A stretch of DNA of 64,000 bases from positions 216,027 to 280,026 of the forward strand of contig NZ_FRCN01000012.1 of assembly GCF_900142925.1 (NCBI RefSeq), written 5' to 3'. The notes under the pieces are model-generated. The model did no database searches. It was not told the origin of the DNA and saw only the letters and a program-made list of their open reading frames with translations. The DNA comes from Chitinophaga sp. CF418 (lineage in GTDB: Bacteria; Bacteroidota; Bacteroidia; Chitinophagales; Chitinophagaceae). Shown piece by piece: positions 18,781 through 28,465 of this stretch; positions within the stretch are counted from its first letter, which is position 1, and the number at the start of each line of letters is the position of its first letter. Made by a program: the position numbers and the translations under genes.

Positions 18781-20615
18781 TTAGGAGCAGCGGTGAGTAA
18801 TTTCCTTGAGTTGATCAGCCTTGCCTTGAACACATCATCCCAGTCGATATATGGATAAATATTGTACTTCTTCGCATCCTGTTCGAAGAGGCGTTTCAAT
18901 TCTGCCAGTTTCTCCGGATATTTATCCGCCAGGTTCACCCGCTCATTAAAATCTTCATTCAGGTTGTATAGTTCCCATACATCCTTGTCAAAGTCTTTTG
19001 TAACTGCCTGGCCTGCATCTGAGAAACCATTGAGGTCTTCATAGTTGGGATGATGTGCAGCCCCGGCTTTCCATCCATCTTTATAGATAGCCCTGGAACC
19101 GAAAATATAATAGTACTGTTCCGTATGACGGGAAGGTGCATTGGCATTCGCAAAAGAATACACGAGAGAAGTACCGTGCAGGCTGTCCTGTTTAATGCCC
19201 CTGATCTGTTGAGGGAAAGGAATGCCCAAAAATTCAATTGTCGTAGGCAGGAGGTCTGTTACATATCCGTACTGTGTGCGTATTTCTCCTTTGGCTTTGA
19301 TTCCTTTCGGATAAAATACGATCAGCGGATTACGGGTCCCTCCTTCTGAATTGGCATCCTGTTTCCAGTATTTAAACGGTGTGTTGGCCGCCTGCGCCCA
19401 ACCTAAAGGATAGTTGGCGTCAGATTCCGGCGTACCTATCTGGGCGATGTGCTGCTCATTGAATAACCTGGCGGAGTCGCGTGGCAGTGTTTTGTTCCTT
19501 CTCGGAGAATGACCATTTGTCACCACTCCTTCCAGAGTACCTTCCTTACTCGCGCCATTGTCGCCAACTACAACGAAGATCAGTGTATTATCCAGCTGCT
19601 GAATGGATCTCAGGTAATTAATCACCCGGCTTACCTGGTAATCTGTATAAGTCAGGTAACCGGCATAAACTTCCATAAAGCGTGCGTACAGCTTTTTCTG
19701 GTCGGGTTTCAGCTCATTCCATGCCTGTATATACGAGTTCCTTTCGGGTAGCTTTGCATTGGCAGGAATGATGCCCAGCTTCTTCTGATTAGCGAAAACC
19801 TTTTCCCTAAACGCATCCCAGCCATCATCAAACTGCCCCTTATACCGGTCGCTCCACTCTGTAGCCACCTGGTGGGGAGAATGCGTAGCAGCAGGCGCGT
19901 AGTACAGGAAGAAAGGCTTATCAGGCGCAGCAGCCTTCTGCCTCGCAATGTAACTGATCGCCTTATCTGTGATCTGCTCACTGAGGTGCCTGCCATCCGG
20001 TTTGATGTTCACATTATCTTCTACTAATGCCGGTTTATACTGGTCTGTTGCAGAGCCGAGGAAGCCGAAGAAATGTTCAAAGCCTTTACCCGAAGGCCAG
20101 CGGTCAAATGGGCCGGCATCAGAAGTATCTTCATCTGGCGTGAGGCCGTATTTACCTACAGCAAAGGTATTGTATCCATTCTCCTTCAGGATCTCTGCGA
20201 TCGTTCCTGAGCTGGAAGGTATACGCCCATCATATCCCGGGAAACCGGCAGAAGAAAAGTAATGCGCAAATCCGCCCATATGCACTGCATGGTGATTCCT
20301 TCCCGTCATCAATGCTGCCCGTGTCGGCGCACAGATAGCAGCAGTATGAAAATTGGTGTAACGCAGGCCATTGTTAGCCAGGCTGTCAAAGGTCGGAGTA
20401 CTGATCACACCTCCGAAAGTACTGGTGGCGCCGAAGCCCACATCATCCAGCAATATCCATATAACGTTGGGAGAACCCGCGGGAGGTTTTACCTGTGCAG
20501 GCCACCACTCTTTTGATTCTGCCAGCGTACGGCCCACTGTGCCCTGGTAAGGTTGCTGTGCCTTTAACGCAAGGCCAGTCATTAATGTAAATGCACTTAA
20601 AACGAGAAATTTCAT
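18777..20615 (-). CDS. S1-family arylsulfatase, secreted
   Basis: The 612-residue protein has a signal peptide ending near LKAQQ. The formylglycine motif is C95-A-P-T-R in AAICAPTRAALMTG, so it needs an anaerobic-type or FGE-type maturase supplied elsewhere. Metal-binding segments are visible: LLDDVGFGATSTFGG at the N-terminus, AVGKYGLTPDED, APAATHSPH and VVGDNGASKEG. Length and the long insert around WSDRYKGQFDDGWD resemble broad arylsulfatases (AtsA-like, S1_4-type) rather than compact carbohydrate sulfatases. It is downstream of SusC/SusD and upstream of two small membrane proteins and a lipid hydroxylase, so the imported compound may be a sulfated aryl, steroid or glycolipid molecule. Confidence 0.93.
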   Translation of the reverse strand: MKFLVLSAFTLMTGLALKAQQPYQGTVGRTLAESKEWWPAQVKPPAGSPNVIWILLDDVGFGATSTFGGVISTPTFDSLANNGLRYTNFHTAAICAPTRAALMTGRNHHAVHMGGFAHYFSSAGFPGYDGRIPSSSGTIAEILKENGYNTFAVGKYGLTPDEDTSDAGPFDRWPSGKGFEHFFGFLGSATDQYKPALVEDNVNIKPDGRHLSEQITDKAISYIARQKAAAPDKPFFLYYAPAATHSPHQVATEWSDRYKGQFDDGWDAFREKVFANQKKLGIIPANAKLPERNSYIQAWNELKPDQKKLYARFMEVYAGYLTYTDYQVSRVINYLRSIQQLDNTLIFVVVGDNGASKEGTLEGVVTNGHSPRRNKTLPRDSARLFNEQHIAQIGTPESDANYPLGWAQAANTPFKYWKQDANSEGGTRNPLIVFYPKGIKAKGEIRTQYGYVTDLLPTTIEFLGIPFPQQIRGIKQDSLHGTSLVYSFANANAPSRHTEQYYYIFGSRAIYKDGWKAGAAHHPNYEDLNGFSDAGQAVTKDFDKDVWELYNLNEDFNERVNLADKYPEKLAELKRLFEQDAKKYNIYPYIDWDDVFKARLINSRKLLTAAPK

Positions 20616-20645
20616 GTTGCGTAATTAATTTTTATGGTGATGTGA

Positions 20646-22106
20646 TTACCAGCCCGGATTATTCGTCAGCTCCCCGTTGATGTCGATCTCCGACTGTGGA
20701 ATAGGGAAAAGGGTATCTTTTAATGCCGCTCCTGTTTTTGCAGGTATTTTCTTCAGCGCATCGTAGAGATAACTGCCTCCTCTTCTTGAGAGGTCAAACC
20801 AGCGCATACCTTCCTGTATGAACTCCTTTCTTCTTTCCAGGAAAACAGCATCACGGAAATCAGCCTGGCTCAATCCAGTGGTCAGTTCTGCTACATTGGC
20901 ACGGCTTCTCACCTGATTGATGGCAGCGTAAGCATCTGCGGTAGGACCACTATTGAGCTCATTGAGCACTTCCGCTTTCAGTAACAGTATATCCGCATAC
21001 CTGATCACGGGGAAGTTGATACCGCTCTGTGCCTGATTGGTCAGGGGCGTCAGCGAATAATCTATAAACTTGGCAAAACGGGCAGGACTGAAAGTGACGT
21101 AGTTGCCTGTGGCCGCGTTGTAAATGCGGGTCAGGAATGTCACATCCCTGCGGGTATCAGTGGCTGCAAACAATTGGAACAGGGTACTGTCGGCAGGAAG
21201 ATCACCCGGATAAACAGCGGCATTAAAAGAAGAGAAATTGCCACTGCTTAATGACTGTGTACTGTTCTTAGCACCGAGATTAGTTCCGAACTGTACGGAG
21301 AAAATATGTTCTTTCCCATTCTTCGTTTTCTGCTGAAAGGCATCCAGGTAATTTTCAAATAAGGCATATCCGTATCCGCCGTTGATCACTTCATTGATCT
21401 CGGTCAGGGCCTTACTCCATTCCCTGCGGGTCACATACACCTTCGCCAGCAGTGCATGAGCAGCGCCACTGGTAGCACGCCCTATATTCCCGCCTGTATA
21501 TGTTTTGGGCAATAGTGTAGCGGCTGTCAGATCTGCAATGACCTGCGCGTACACACTGTCTTTCGGCACCCGTTTTACCTTTTGCGCGCTTACATCAATA
21601 GAAGAAGGATCATGCAGGATCAGTGGCGCATCGCCCCAGAAACGCACGATATTGAAATACAGCAATCCGCGCAGGAATTTTGCTTCTCTTACCAGGCGCG
21701 CCCTCGCTGTAGTATCAAAATCAATTGACGGGATATTGTCAATCGCTATGTTTGCGCGGCTGATTGCGAAATAATGCTGCTGCCAGTTCTTCTTTACCCT
21801 GTCATTGGCCGCCACATAGGTAGCAGTACCTAATGCGCGTACGTCTGTGTTGGTATTCGAAGGACTAAACACCTGGTCGTCGCTGGCATTCCCTGTTAAC
21901 AGGTTCAGGTTCCTGCCGTACATGGGAAAGTCTCCCGCGGCATCCGTATTCAATGCACTATACACTGCTGATACTGCAGCAACTGCATCCGCCTGCGTTT
22001 TGTAAAATTGTGAAGCTGTGATAAGCGAGGATGGTGATTCGTCTAGTTTATTGCAGGATGCGACAAGCACGCCGGCAATTAATAGTATCGTATATAATCT
22101 TGTCAT
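20646..22106 (-). CDS. SusD/RagB family lipoprotein of locus 2
   Basis: The start is taken at the ATG at 22104-22106, because the N-terminus then begins MTRLYTILLIAGVLVASCNK, a proper lipoprotein signal with the acylated Cys at 18. An upstream extension lacks a signal and runs toward the SusC stop. SusD features include EAKFLRGLLYFNIVRFWGD, GAAHALLAKVYVTRREW, RYADILLLKAEVLNEL, RRKEFIQEGMRWFDLSRRGG and a closing LFPIPQSEID. It partners the SusC protein encoded 46 nt upstream. Confidence 0.95.
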   Translation of the reverse strand: MTRLYTILLIAGVLVASCNKLDESPSSLITASQFYKTQADAVAAVSAVYSALNTDAAGDFPMYGRNLNLLTGNASDDQVFSPSNTNTDVRALGTATYVAANDRVKKNWQQHYFAISRANIAIDNIPSIDFDTTARARLVREAKFLRGLLYFNIVRFWGDAPLILHDPSSIDVSAQKVKRVPKDSVYAQVIADLTAATLLPKTYTGGNIGRATSGAAHALLAKVYVTRREWSKALTEINEVINGGYGYALFENYLDAFQQKTKNGKEHIFSVQFGTNLGAKNSTQSLSSGNFSSFNAAVYPGDLPADSTLFQLFAATDTRRDVTFLTRIYNAATGNYVTFSPARFAKFIDYSLTPLTNQAQSGINFPVIRYADILLLKAEVLNELNSGPTADAYAAINQVRSRANVAELTTGLSQADFRDAVFLERRKEFIQEGMRWFDLSRRGGSYLYDALKKIPAKTGAALKDTLFPIPQSEIDINGELTNNPGW

Positions 22107-22152
22107 TGTATTAAATATTAAAAGAAAGGACTGCGATATACTGGCGCATTTA

Positions 22153-25100
22153 TCAGAATGTAACACTTAAGCCGGCGAGGAAACTTTTTGAGCTTGGATA
22201 AGCACCATAATCAATCCCCTGCTTCGTATTATCATTATCGTAGAAGTTCACTTCAGGATCCAGACCGGAATAGTTTGTCCATGTCAGGATATTCTGTGCA
22301 GTCACATAGATCCGTAGTTGTTTCGCGTGAATTCTCTCCAATACTCCCCCGGGAAGGCTATAGCCCAATGAGAGATTCTTCAGCTTTACAAAAGATCCAT
22401 TTTCCACGTAACGGTCCGTCACCTGTGCCACCGGCGCATTTGTTGCCCTGGCCACCTTACCATCGGGATTACTGTCGCTATACCTGTCGAGTAATACGGC
22501 AGAAGCATTCAGCGACAGCGTAGGTATTTCCAGTTTCTGCTGGAGGAAGTTGAATATCTTATTGCCATAACTACCCTGGAAAACGAACGACAGATCAAAT
22601 GCTTTATAATTGAGGGTATTGGTGAAACCAAAGGTCAGCTTAGGCTGTGCGCTGCCCAGGCTATGCTTGTCGGCAGTTGAAATCACCCCATCCCCATTGG
22701 TATCCACATACTTCGTATCTCCTACCTGTTGCGATACTCCGGCCAATACTGGAATGCCTTTCTGAACATCCTCTTTCGTGATCAGACCGTTGGTATTATA
22801 CCCCCAGAAAGTACCCACCGGCGATCCCACTTTTACGATCACCGGAGAGACGTATCCTGTAGGCGCCAGCGGGAAATAATAGTTTGTACCGTCACCCAGG
22901 TTGAGGATCTTATTCCTATTGGCGGCCAATACTAATGTAGATTTCCAGCTAAAGTCCCTTCCCTTGATATTGTCTGAAGTGATGCTCAGTTCCAGCCCTT
23001 TGTTCTCAACACTTCCCACATTCTGCAAAACACTGGAATAGCCAGTATATAATGGGAATGGCACATTCAGCAGCAGGTCTGTTGTCTTCTTGTAATAGGC
23101 GTCAAATGACACATTAATACGTTTATTAACCAGACCGAAATCAACACCGGCATTATACTGTGTAGTGGTTTCCCACTTGAGATCCGGGTTGGCGACCTGC
23201 ACAGGTGCAATACCTGTTACCAATGTCCCGTTGAAATAATAGTTTGTTGGCGACAATGCAGCCAGTGAGCTATACGGGGGTACTTCAGAATTACCTGTTC
23301 TACCAGCAGACAACCTAAGCTTCAGATCGCTGACAGTACTTCCCCATTGTTCAGCAAAAACCTCCTTTCCTGCATTCCAGGAAAAACCGATAGACGGGAA
23401 ATATCCCCAGCGGTTATTTTTTCCCAGTCTGGAAGAGCCATCAGCGCGCAATGACAGCGTAAAATTGTATTTATGCTGATAGGAATAATTCACCCTGGCC
23501 AGGTAGGAATTAAGAGAAGATTCATGTCCGTCGGAAACAGATAATACCGGTGTACTGGCGTAGTTCAGGTTGTTAAAGGAAGTAAGATCGTTAGGGAACT
23601 TCTGCGCACTGGCTACGGCAGATTCATCCTTCTGATGCTGCATGGTATAACCTGCCAGCACATTCAGAAAATGCGCTTCCCCGAAAGCATGGTCGTAGGT
23701 CAGCGTGTTCTCATTGATCCATGTGGTAGCACTCAGATCACCTACGGAAGCGTATCCTCCGGCGGCATAACCGGTAGCGCTACCTCCCGGTGAACCCGCA
23801 TAACCGGGAGAATAATAGTTCTGTTTAGTATTGATAAGGTCTGCGCCACCTGTCACTTTCAAGGTCAGTTCTTTCAGCAGTTTATATTCCAGTGAAGTGT
23901 TTGCCAATATCCTTCTCAGGTATGTTTTATTGATTGTAGACTGAAGATCCTGGATCGGGTTGGTAGGGTTAGCGGAATAGGGACTGCTCGTATTGTAGCT
24001 TCCGTCTTCGTTCCAGATCTTCGCTACGGGCGATACCTGTAGCAGATTAGCAAAGGCTGTGCTCTGGAAATTAAGGCTGTTGTAGTTGTTGCCGAATAAT
24101 TTATCTTCTATAGACTGACTGCCGAAGATGTTGGTAGCGATCTTCAACCTATCACTCACCGTACGTTCGTAGTTTATCCGGCCGGAGTAACGTTTAAACC
24201 CCGTATTAATGATAATACCTCCCTGGTCGAAGTAGTTAGCGGAAATAAGGTACCTGGATTTCTCATCTCCCCCCGAAAAGGACAGCTCATGGTTCTGCAG
24301 CGCCTTTTTACGAAGAGCCGCACTCTGCCAGTCGGAGCCTTCACCCAGTGCGGCAAGGTCAGCCTCATTGTATGTTTTAGCGCTTCCTGTGCTCACGTTG
24401 ATATCATTTACCAGTTCACCCCATTGCCTGGCATTCAGCAGGTCCAGCTTTTTCCTTACCTGCTGGGTACCGACGTATGTGTTGTAGCTCACTTCGTCAT
24501 GCCCCCGGCGACCTCTTTTAGTGGTGATAATGATCACGCCATTTGCCCCACGGGAGCCATAGATAGCGGTCGCAGAAGCGTCTTTCAGCACTTCTATGGA
24601 AGCGATATCACTGGGATTGATGGTTGACAGTGCATTCACGCCTGTGCCGTTGGACGCGCCTGTATTAGCATAATCATTGTTATTGTAGATGATAAACCCG
24701 TCTATCACATATAAGGGAGCATTCCCGAAGCTGATAGAGTTCCCACCGCGTACCCGGATGGTGGCAGTACTTCCCGGCTGCCCGGAGCTCTGCGTCACAG
24801 CAACGCCCGGCACACTTCCCTGCAGGAGATTATCAAATGCGGCGGCAGGCTGCGCCAGTAATACCTTGGAGACACTGGCTACAGAACCGGTGATATCACT
24901 TTTACGTTGTGTACCATAACCTACTACAACGACTTCGTTCAACTGACTTTCATTCTCCTGTAGCAGGATTTTTAATGGAGAACCGTCAGCCTGTATTTCT
25001 TGTTTTTTGTACCCTATGAAAACGGCTTCAATAATGTATGGTAGTTTCTGACCTGTCCTGAACTGGAAGTTTCCTTTTGCATCAGTCAAAACCTGGTTGG

Positions 25101-25269
25101 TGGTGCCTTTAATTCTGACCAAAGCACCAATAACGGGGCTGGATGTTTTACTGTCAAGTACAGTACCGGTGAGTGTAGAATTAATTACAGGATCGGAAGC
25201 AGATTGAGCATATAACGTTACAGGTGCTATCCCTGTTAACCAGGAAATAAGCAAGAGAACTTTTTTCAT
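22153..25269 (-). CDS. SusC/RagA TonB-linked transporter of locus 2
   Basis: The 1038-residue protein has a signal peptide (…APVTLYAQSA), a carboxypeptidase-regulatory-like domain (~30-110), NEVVVVGYGTQRKSDITGSV, a plug domain and the signature SIEVLKDASATAIYGSRGANG, then a barrel ending in Phe. No STN domain is present. No regulator gene lies next to this operon: the divergent neighbours at 26135 are unrelated, so control is from elsewhere or constitutive. Its 5' region is the 865-bp gap 25270-26134. Confidence 0.97.
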   Translation of the reverse strand: MKKVLLLISWLTGIAPVTLYAQSASDPVINSTLTGTVLDSKTSSPVIGALVRIKGTTNQVLTDAKGNFQFRTGQKLPYIIEAVFIGYKKQEIQADGSPLKILLQENESQLNEVVVVGYGTQRKSDITGSVASVSKVLLAQPAAAFDNLLQGSVPGVAVTQSSGQPGSTATIRVRGGNSISFGNAPLYVIDGFIIYNNNDYANTGASNGTGVNALSTINPSDIASIEVLKDASATAIYGSRGANGVIIITTKRGRRGHDEVSYNTYVGTQQVRKKLDLLNARQWGELVNDINVSTGSAKTYNEADLAALGEGSDWQSAALRKKALQNHELSFSGGDEKSRYLISANYFDQGGIIINTGFKRYSGRINYERTVSDRLKIATNIFGSQSIEDKLFGNNYNSLNFQSTAFANLLQVSPVAKIWNEDGSYNTSSPYSANPTNPIQDLQSTINKTYLRRILANTSLEYKLLKELTLKVTGGADLINTKQNYYSPGYAGSPGGSATGYAAGGYASVGDLSATTWINENTLTYDHAFGEAHFLNVLAGYTMQHQKDESAVASAQKFPNDLTSFNNLNYASTPVLSVSDGHESSLNSYLARVNYSYQHKYNFTLSLRADGSSRLGKNNRWGYFPSIGFSWNAGKEVFAEQWGSTVSDLKLRLSAGRTGNSEVPPYSSLAALSPTNYYFNGTLVTGIAPVQVANPDLKWETTTQYNAGVDFGLVNKRINVSFDAYYKKTTDLLLNVPFPLYTGYSSVLQNVGSVENKGLELSITSDNIKGRDFSWKSTLVLAANRNKILNLGDGTNYYFPLAPTGYVSPVIVKVGSPVGTFWGYNTNGLITKEDVQKGIPVLAGVSQQVGDTKYVDTNGDGVISTADKHSLGSAQPKLTFGFTNTLNYKAFDLSFVFQGSYGNKIFNFLQQKLEIPTLSLNASAVLLDRYSDSNPDGKVARATNAPVAQVTDRYVENGSFVKLKNLSLGYSLPGGVLERIHAKQLRIYVTAQNILTWTNYSGLDPEVNFYDNDNTKQGIDYGAYPSSKSFLAGLSVTF

Positions 25270-26134
25270 TAAATTTGCGATTAGTGATTAGACAATACGA
25301 TACCGCCCCGCGATCATTCGCAGAGTAGTACATCCAGAGATTTGTTTAGTCAGGCCGGCACTGTTCCCGCAGTTCCGGCCAACTTTTTTATACGATTACA
25401 GGCATACAACAAGGTGCACCCCGATTATTTACCATACATAACATTGTTCAACAGCATATTTTTTAGTTTATAAATACATCACTCCCCTTATGCAGGGAAT
25501 AGACCACTGATGTGAATTTGGGTGGAAGTTCGGGCGAAAATATGGCCAGGATTAGCGTTTTGTTGTACTTCAGCAACAACAACAGCAGCAATCAGTCTTA
25601 CTGTCGCAGATGTCTATTGTTTGATATTTGGTTGATCCCTTCTGTGTCATTTGGCAATATATTACAGGGAAGTACGCTATTTTTTCAACTCAAAAATAGA
25701 AAGTAATTATTAGTCCACCAAATTAATGTACTAATAAATTTATACAGCTATTCTCCTTACCCTGTTCACTGCTTATGTAAGTAGGGCGTTAATATATGCT
25801 ATATGACGTTTGCTTATTCGAGGTAACATATGACCTGTTCGCGGCAGAATCGGTCCACTTAACGTACTTGTTTATTGCCCTCCGGAAGCTGTGTGTATAG
25901 TTTTGCTCCCGTCAATCATTCTCCTTATTTCTTGTCGTAAGCCGGAAATCTTCACTGTTCATTTTCAATAGTACAAAGTTTCAAAAGTCATTTTGTTCAT
26001 TCCATGGGGAAATGCTATTTGTACGAATAACAAGCTGTAGTATTGTGGCCAGATTCATTTTTGTTTCTTTTTGATGCCATTTGGATCCAAAACAATTCCA
26101 CCATATCTCTTATCTATTGAAATATAATATATCT
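25270..26134. other. Long intergenic region between divergent genes
   Basis: 865 bp with no credible coding frame; short open frames here lack start context or family features. AT content rises toward the right. It must hold the promoter of the locus 2 susC on the minus strand and of the HEPN-like cassette on the plus strand. I see no clear operator or RNA gene. Confidence 0.5.
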
Positions 26135-26539
26135 ATGAGTAATACACTTTCCTTTAAAGAAAAATCCAATCAAAATCTCCTTTCTGCGAGATATCTGATT
26201 AAAAAAAGGATCTATTGCAGTAGTGTACATTGTTCATTTTATTCCTGTTTGCAAACAATGTTTCACTTTTTGTTTATTAAGAAAAAGATTGCCATAAATG
26301 AGTTTATTGCAAAGGGCAAGCAGAGTGGCATTAGCTCACATATTCAGGCATTCAAATTAATTGGCAACGAAATAGCCAATAGTGATTTTAAGGATTACAA
26401 ATGGTTTCAAAAACAGTATCCGGAACTAAAGCACCTAAGAGAAAAGGCAGATTATTCGGATGAATTTATCATACAGGAAGAGGTGCATGACGCCTTAAAC
26501 AAAGCTAATAGTATTATTTCACTGGTTAATAAAATTTAA
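26135..26539 (+). CDS. HEPN-domain-like protein
   Basis: The start ATG at 26135 is chosen because the frame upstream adds only unrelated residues. The 134-residue product has the helical layout of HEPN proteins: an N-terminal ARYLIKKRIYCSSVHCSFYSC segment (shortened here to its key C/H/Y residues), a middle helix around SSHIQAFKLIG and the C-terminal LREKADYSDEF with a final helix ending SLVNKI. The LRxxADY segment is the most family-like part. HEPN proteins are often RNases or toxin halves paired with a nucleotidyltransferase or another antitoxin. A canonical RxxxxH active site is not evident. It is AT-rich compared with flanking loci and is followed after 4 nt by a second gene. Confidence 0.55.
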   Translation: MSNTLSFKEKSNQNLLSARYLIKKRIYCSSVHCSFYSCLQTMFHFLFIKKKIAINEFIAKGKQSGISSHIQAFKLIGNEIANSDFKDYKWFQKQYPELKHLREKADYSDEFIIQEEVHDALNKANSIISLVNKI

Positions 26540-26543
26540 TTTT

Positions 26544-26930
26544 ATGTTCAACAAATCAAATAACGCTTCCATTGAATTTATTAAAGAAAAACTGGAACTT
26601 TTAGCAAATGCTTTCAAAACAATTACAATAAAGTATGCATATAATTATGCAATTAATACCCATATCGTTGAGCTAACTCCAGAAACGGAATATTACAATA
26701 ACGATGCGCTGGACAAGTTCTGGATTCCAATTTCCCTGGATTTTAAGCGGTTATTTGAAAAAGAAGATATTACCTTCATATCTTCTGATTCGATACTGAG
26801 AATAGCGAATCCGGTATTTGAATGGAGCGCAAGTGGCAAAGCGACAGAATTGCAATCTTCACTTCCAATTTTCAAAAGAAATTTCTCCATATCTGAACCA
26901 TTATCAAACCAAAGTATTGGCTTAGCCTGA
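26544..26930 (+). CDS. Small protein paired with the HEPN-like gene, unknown
   Basis: The 128-residue product begins MFNKSNNASIEFIKEKLELL and contains THIVELTPETEYYNND and EDITFISSDSILRIANP. It looks like a compact alpha/beta protein. I do not recognise a catalytic motif. The 4-nt spacing to the upstream HEPN-like gene implies one mRNA and a functional pair. By analogy with HEPN modules it may be the antitoxin or partner subunit, but no nucleotidyltransferase GSxxRG motif is present. The high AT content suggests recent acquisition. Confidence 0.6.
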   Translation: MFNKSNNASIEFIKEKLELLANAFKTITIKYAYNYAINTHIVELTPETEYYNNDALDKFWIPISLDFKRLFEKEDITFISSDSILRIANPVFEWSASGKATELQSSLPIFKRNFSISEPLSNQSIGLA

Positions 26931-27002
26931 AAAGATTAAGGTTATCCGCTTACAATTTCCATGATACATGGTTCAAAATTGGGCATCAGAGTAATTACAC
27001 AA

Positions 27003-27050
27003 GGGTGGAATAGCTCAGTTGGCAGAGCATTAGTTTGGGAAACTAATGCT
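27003..27050 (+). pseudogene. 5' half of a tRNA (anticodon GGG, proline-like), truncated
   Basis: GGGTGGA could be the 5' acceptor strand. It is followed by a D arm (GCTC…GAGC around AGTTGGCA) and a perfect anticodon arm TTAGT/ACTAA enclosing TTGGGAA, which would put GGG at the anticodon. The variable loop, T arm, 3' acceptor strand and CCA are missing: the sequence runs directly into the stop codon of the next minus-strand gene. So this is a tRNA relic and not a functional gene. It may mark an old recombination or integration junction. Confidence 0.65.
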
Positions 27051-27051
27051 C

Positions 27052-27756
27052 TTACTCGCTATAAGCAGCAAAAGCTTCCAAATACTTGCTGATATATTCT
27101 TCTTTTCGCTTCAAACGATATTGCATAATAAAGCGGGGATGTTCCAGGGGAACGATCGTTTCAAAGAAGCGTTCCTTCTCATTCAGCTGTTTCAGGAAAG
27201 CGGCATTCTTCCCGGTACCAAAACAATAACAGACACGGGTATCTATACCAAATTCCAGCTGCTGGCGGATGCTTTTTACCATAAAGTCATAAACAGCATT
27301 GGTCAGCGCTTTGCTATCGTAGTAGTTATAATTGATCTCTGATCCATCCGGCTTCAAGGATGTAAATCCCAGCGGAGAAACTGAGGCGAAATAGAAATCG
27401 CGGTAAAAAGCGGTAGCGCCTCCATATGCGCTGATCACATCATAAACGAACACCGACGAAGGCTCATGCGTCTTCAATCCTTCAATACTGATCCCCACCA
27501 CTTCTGCCAGCCTTTTAGTATCAGTAAAAGGAATACCGGTTGCACCGGATCCCAGCCGGCCGGGGTTAATACCCATGATCATACGGCGCTGATGATGATC
27601 ATTATAGTACTTGCGGTAAAACTGCTGCATGATATCCATTACCTGCGGCTGTTCGCGGAATGGATTCATGATCCGGATGCCCGGAGGTAAGGAGCCGGTG
27701 TAATGAAGGTTAGTATTGAACTCAATGATGTGATCGGCGAATGTCTTTTTCTTCAT
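27052..27756 (-). CDS. SMUG2-type uracil-DNA glycosylase family protein
   Basis: The 234-residue cytosolic protein shows the UDG-superfamily motif MGINPGRLGSGATGIPFTD for uracil-pocket and water activation, a central VYDVISAYGG segment and the C-terminal motif LEHPRF that inserts into DNA. The overall layout matches the SMUG2 group of Bacteroidota, which removes uracil or related damaged bases. The gene stands alone, directly abutting the tRNA relic at its 3' end and divergent from the macro-domain gene. It is likely a housekeeping DNA-repair gene at the edge of the accessory patch. Confidence 0.85.
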   Translation of the reverse strand: MKKKTFADHIIEFNTNLHYTGSLPPGIRIMNPFREQPQVMDIMQQFYRKYYNDHHQRRMIMGINPGRLGSGATGIPFTDTKRLAEVVGISIEGLKTHEPSSVFVYDVISAYGGATAFYRDFYFASVSPLGFTSLKPDGSEINYNYYDSKALTNAVYDFMVKSIRQQLEFGIDTRVCYCFGTGKNAAFLKQLNEKERFFETIVPLEHPRFIMQYRLKRKEEYISKYLEAFAAYSE

Positions 27757-27996
27757 GATAGTATTTGGTCCATAAAAATACTATCCTGTCGGCGACTAAT
27801 CAATTTAAATGATATAATATTAGAAATTCCGGGTACAGGGCTTGTTACTCCTCCTTCGTGTATTGCCAGAACGACAAATAAAGGGCAACTTGCCCAACGC
27901 AGAATTCTTCAAACAAAAAGTTTTTGACAGAGGTAAATGGTTTGTAATACTCCCGACTAACAGTATCTTTGCGCTCCAGAACAAAAAACGCCTCAA

Positions 27997-28452
27997 ATGG
28001 TCACATATATCGAATTTGGCAACATATTTAAAATAGAAGGGGTTCAGAACTATGCGCATGGATGTAATTGTGCTGGCGCCATGGGAAAAGGAATTGCTGT
28101 CGCATTCAAGGAAAGGTATCCTAAAATGTATCAGGAGTATAAGATGCTATGCAGGACTGGTAAATTCACGCTCGGCAGCGTTTATGAATATAATTACGGA
28201 GACGGATATGTCTTTAACCTTGGTACACAGGTTAGCTGGACGACAAGAGCCAATATAGAGGCTGTCGGGCAGGCAATTGAAAAGATGCTGTCTATTGCAT
28301 CAACACTCAAAATAGATAAAATCGCATTGCCCAAAATAGGAGCTGGTTTGGGTGGTTTGAACTGGGATGATGTCAAAGCAGTGATTGATACAGCTGCGGC
28401 TGACTTTCCTGAAGTAGATCTTTTCGTTGTCGAGAACTTTAGGGATGAATAA
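27997..28452 (+). CDS. Macro-domain protein, probable ADP-ribose hydrolase
   Basis: The 151-residue product is a stand-alone macro domain: GNIFKIEGVQNYAHGCNCAG is the adenosine/ribose-binding start, GAMGKGIAVAFK the first phosphate loop, and LPKIGAGLGGLNWDDV the second. The shape is closest to Poa1p/DarG-type macrodomains that process ADP-ribosylated substrates (protein, nucleic acid or ADP-ribose-1''-phosphate). There is no toxin gene next to it of DarT type. It could defend against ADP-ribosylating toxins or recycle ADP-ribose from tRNA splicing-type repair. Confidence 0.85.
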   Translation: MVTYIEFGNIFKIEGVQNYAHGCNCAGAMGKGIAVAFKERYPKMYQEYKMLCRTGKFTLGSVYEYNYGDGYVFNLGTQVSWTTRANIEAVGQAIEKMLSIASTLKIDKIALPKIGAGLGGLNWDDVKAVIDTAAADFPEVDLFVVENFRDE

Positions 28453-28465
28453 TGCAGTAAAAGAT

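Noticed and set aside
25512..25706. 64-aa plus-strand frame in the long intergenic region
   Set aside because: No start context, low-complexity Asn/Ser run, and no partner gene; chance is the better explanation.
27003..27079. Complete tRNA gene
   Set aside because: No T arm or 3' acceptor strand; sequence continues as the coding end of the glycosylase gene.
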